From positions 1 to 24,657 of the forward strand of contig PCUO01000016.1 of assembly GCA_002771015.1 (NCBI GenBank): a DNA stretch of 24,657 nt, in the 5' to 3' direction. The DNA is from Candidatus Yonathbacteria bacterium CG17_big_fil_post_rev_8_21_14_2_50_43_9 (lineage in GTDB: Bacteria > Patescibacteriota > Minisyncoccia > Phycocordibacterales > UBA1550). Numbering within the stretch: the stretch's first letter is position 1; each line of letters begins with the position of its first letter. The position numbers and the translations under genes are program-made. Below the pieces are notes generated by a model. The model was not told the origin of the DNA. It was given only the letters and a program-made list of their open reading frames with translations, and did not search any database. Shown in pieces: positions 23,848 through 24,657 of the stretch.

Positions 23848-24657
23848 TCATACCTTTGCTGACACAGTAAGGCGATAATACGACATCTTTGCAAATTCGG
23901 TTGTGACAAAATAGAGCGCTACAATGCCGAGCACAAAGCCAAGAGATGATGCGGTAGGAGCTATAAAATGGAACAATGATTGCCCGATACTGGTGAATGG
24001 AATGAGCAATGTAGCTGCCCCAGCGAGAACTGTAAGAACAACCAGCACAAATGAAGGAGCCTTTGTTTGGAAGAAGAAACCTCGTGAACGAATGGAGAAA
24101 AGGAACAAAAGCTCGGTTAGGATACTTAAAATAAACCAATGTGTTTGTAACATTTCTGGTCCGAGTTTATAGAATGAGGCAAAAATAATGAAGTCAAATA
24201 CTGTTGAAACAATGCCGAGAACGGTTCCCATCGCGACCAGTTTGCGAACGTTGTATTGTTTTGGTTCTCGGACTTCGGCATCGTCTACTGTGTCCGTCGC
24301 TATGGCGATAGCAGGGAAGTCTGAAAGAAGATTTACGAGAAGAATTTGAGTTGCAAGCATTGGGAGAAATGGAATAAAAAGGGAAGAAATTGCGACGGCA
24401 TAAAAATTGCCAAAATTAGAAGAAAGAGAACTTCTAATATATTTGACTGTGTTTGCAAAAATAGCGCGACCTTCGCGAATACCGCCCACAACGACCGAAA
24501 GACTGTTGTCCAGAAGGATTATGTCCGACACTTCGCGCGCAATGTCGGATGCGCTCGCGACAACGATAGCAACGTTTGCTATTTTTAGAGCAGGAGCGTC
24601 GTTGATGCCCTCTCCAAGGAAACCAACCTGATAGTTTTTTTGAAGTAGTTCAATCAG
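23848..24657 (-). CDS. P-type cation-transporting ATPase, C-terminal part (5' end outside window)
   Basis: The last 269 residues of a P-type ATPase; the frame is open at the right edge. It begins in the P domain with VGFLGEGINDAPALKIANVA, the hinge motif, followed by SDIAREVSDIILLDNSLSVV. The membrane half then shows about six hydrophobic segments with FLPMLATQILLVNLLSDFPA, which resembles the magnesium-type (MgtA, P3B) ATPases. The GTG at 24531 is not a start, since homologous sequence continues upstream. The conserved GDGxND motif reads GEGIND here (24607-24615). It is the first gene of the group leading into the HlyD-MacB exporter, with only a 6-bp gap. The ion cannot be fixed without the rest of the protein. 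Confidence 0.9.
   Translation of the reverse strand: MIELLQKNYQVGFLGEGINDAPALKIANVAIVVASASDIAREVSDIILLDNSLSVVVGGIREGRAIFANTVKYIRSSLSSNFGNFYAVAISSLFIPFLPMLATQILLVNLLSDFPAIAIATDTVDDAEVREPKQYNVRKLVAMGTVLGIVSTVFDFIIFASFYKLGPEMLQTHWFILSILTELLFLFSIRSRGFFFQTKAPSFVLVVLTVLAGAATLLIPFTSIGQSLFHFIAPTASSLGFVLGIVALYFVTTEFAKMSYYRLTVSAKV

Noticed and set aside
24529..24531. GTG as the start of a short membrane protein
   Set aside because: The same frame continues upstream with the conserved P-type ATPase hinge motif to the window edge.
1..24657. tRNA or rRNA genes, recoded stop codons
   Set aside because: No tRNA cloverleaf or rRNA sequence was noticed by eye, and TGA is used as a normal stop (MacB-type ATPase, PilM fragment).

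Overview
The window looks like a chromosomal segment of a small-genome bacterium of the Candidate Phyla Radiation (Patescibacteria, probably a Parcubacteria-like lineage). This is an inference from several things seen together: rpoB, rpoC, dnaG and the primary sigma gene side by side on one strand, a fused PilM/PilN pilus protein, TM-anchored exported proteins without lipoboxes, gene starts almost without Shine-Dalgarno sequences, and short dispersed AT-rich repeats next to gene starts. No rRNA, tRNA, CRISPR array, transposase or phage gene was found.

Layout. (1) 2-9993, plus strand: information-processing block rpoB (5' end off the window), rpoC, dnaG, rpoD. The rpoB-rpoC and rpoC-dnaG gaps hold unusually structured DNA/RNA. 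(2) 9994-10207: 3' region with a large inverted repeat and a bidirectional terminator. (3) 10208-10909, minus: membrane-anchored DsbA-like thiol oxidoreductase. (4) 11129-14368, plus: the GTPase gene engB followed by a zinc/manganese-type ABC importer (znuA, znuC, znuB), with a promoter region framed by 14-bp inverted repeats and a 155-bp imperfect palindrome between znuC and znuB. (5) 14477-16129, minus: a GlcD/D-lactate-dehydrogenase-like FAD oxidase, bracketed by two different 54-bp perfect palindromes. (6) 16421-16960, minus: unrecognised 179-residue protein with its own promoter, a long leader and a terminator. (7) 17128-19803, minus: type IV pilus inner-membrane platform genes (pilM N-terminal piece, PilM-PilN fusion, pilO-like, LytR_C-domain protein); PilM is split by an apparent 1-nt frameshift. 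(8) 19836-20321, plus: PilX-like pseudopilin gene, divergent from the pilus cluster. (9) 20322-24657, minus: P-type cation ATPase (5' end off the window), HlyD/MacA-like adaptor, MacB-type ATPase and MacB-type permease, closely spaced and probably one operon.

How the parts fit. The first block supplies the transcription core enzyme, the primase and the housekeeping sigma factor; sigma regions 2.4 and 4.2 look canonical, so TTGACA/TATAAT-type promoters are expected and a few can be seen. The rest is envelope biology: metal uptake, disulfide chemistry, a pilus assembly platform and an ABC efflux system of the MacA-MacB type with no outer-membrane partner in view.

The most unusual content lies between genes. 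There is a perfectly closed three-way-junction fold between rpoB and rpoC, a second branched inverted repeat after rpoD, several palindromes that overlap start or stop codons, and an 18-nt repeat shared by two distant gene starts. RpoB also carries natural substitutions at rifampicin-contact positions.
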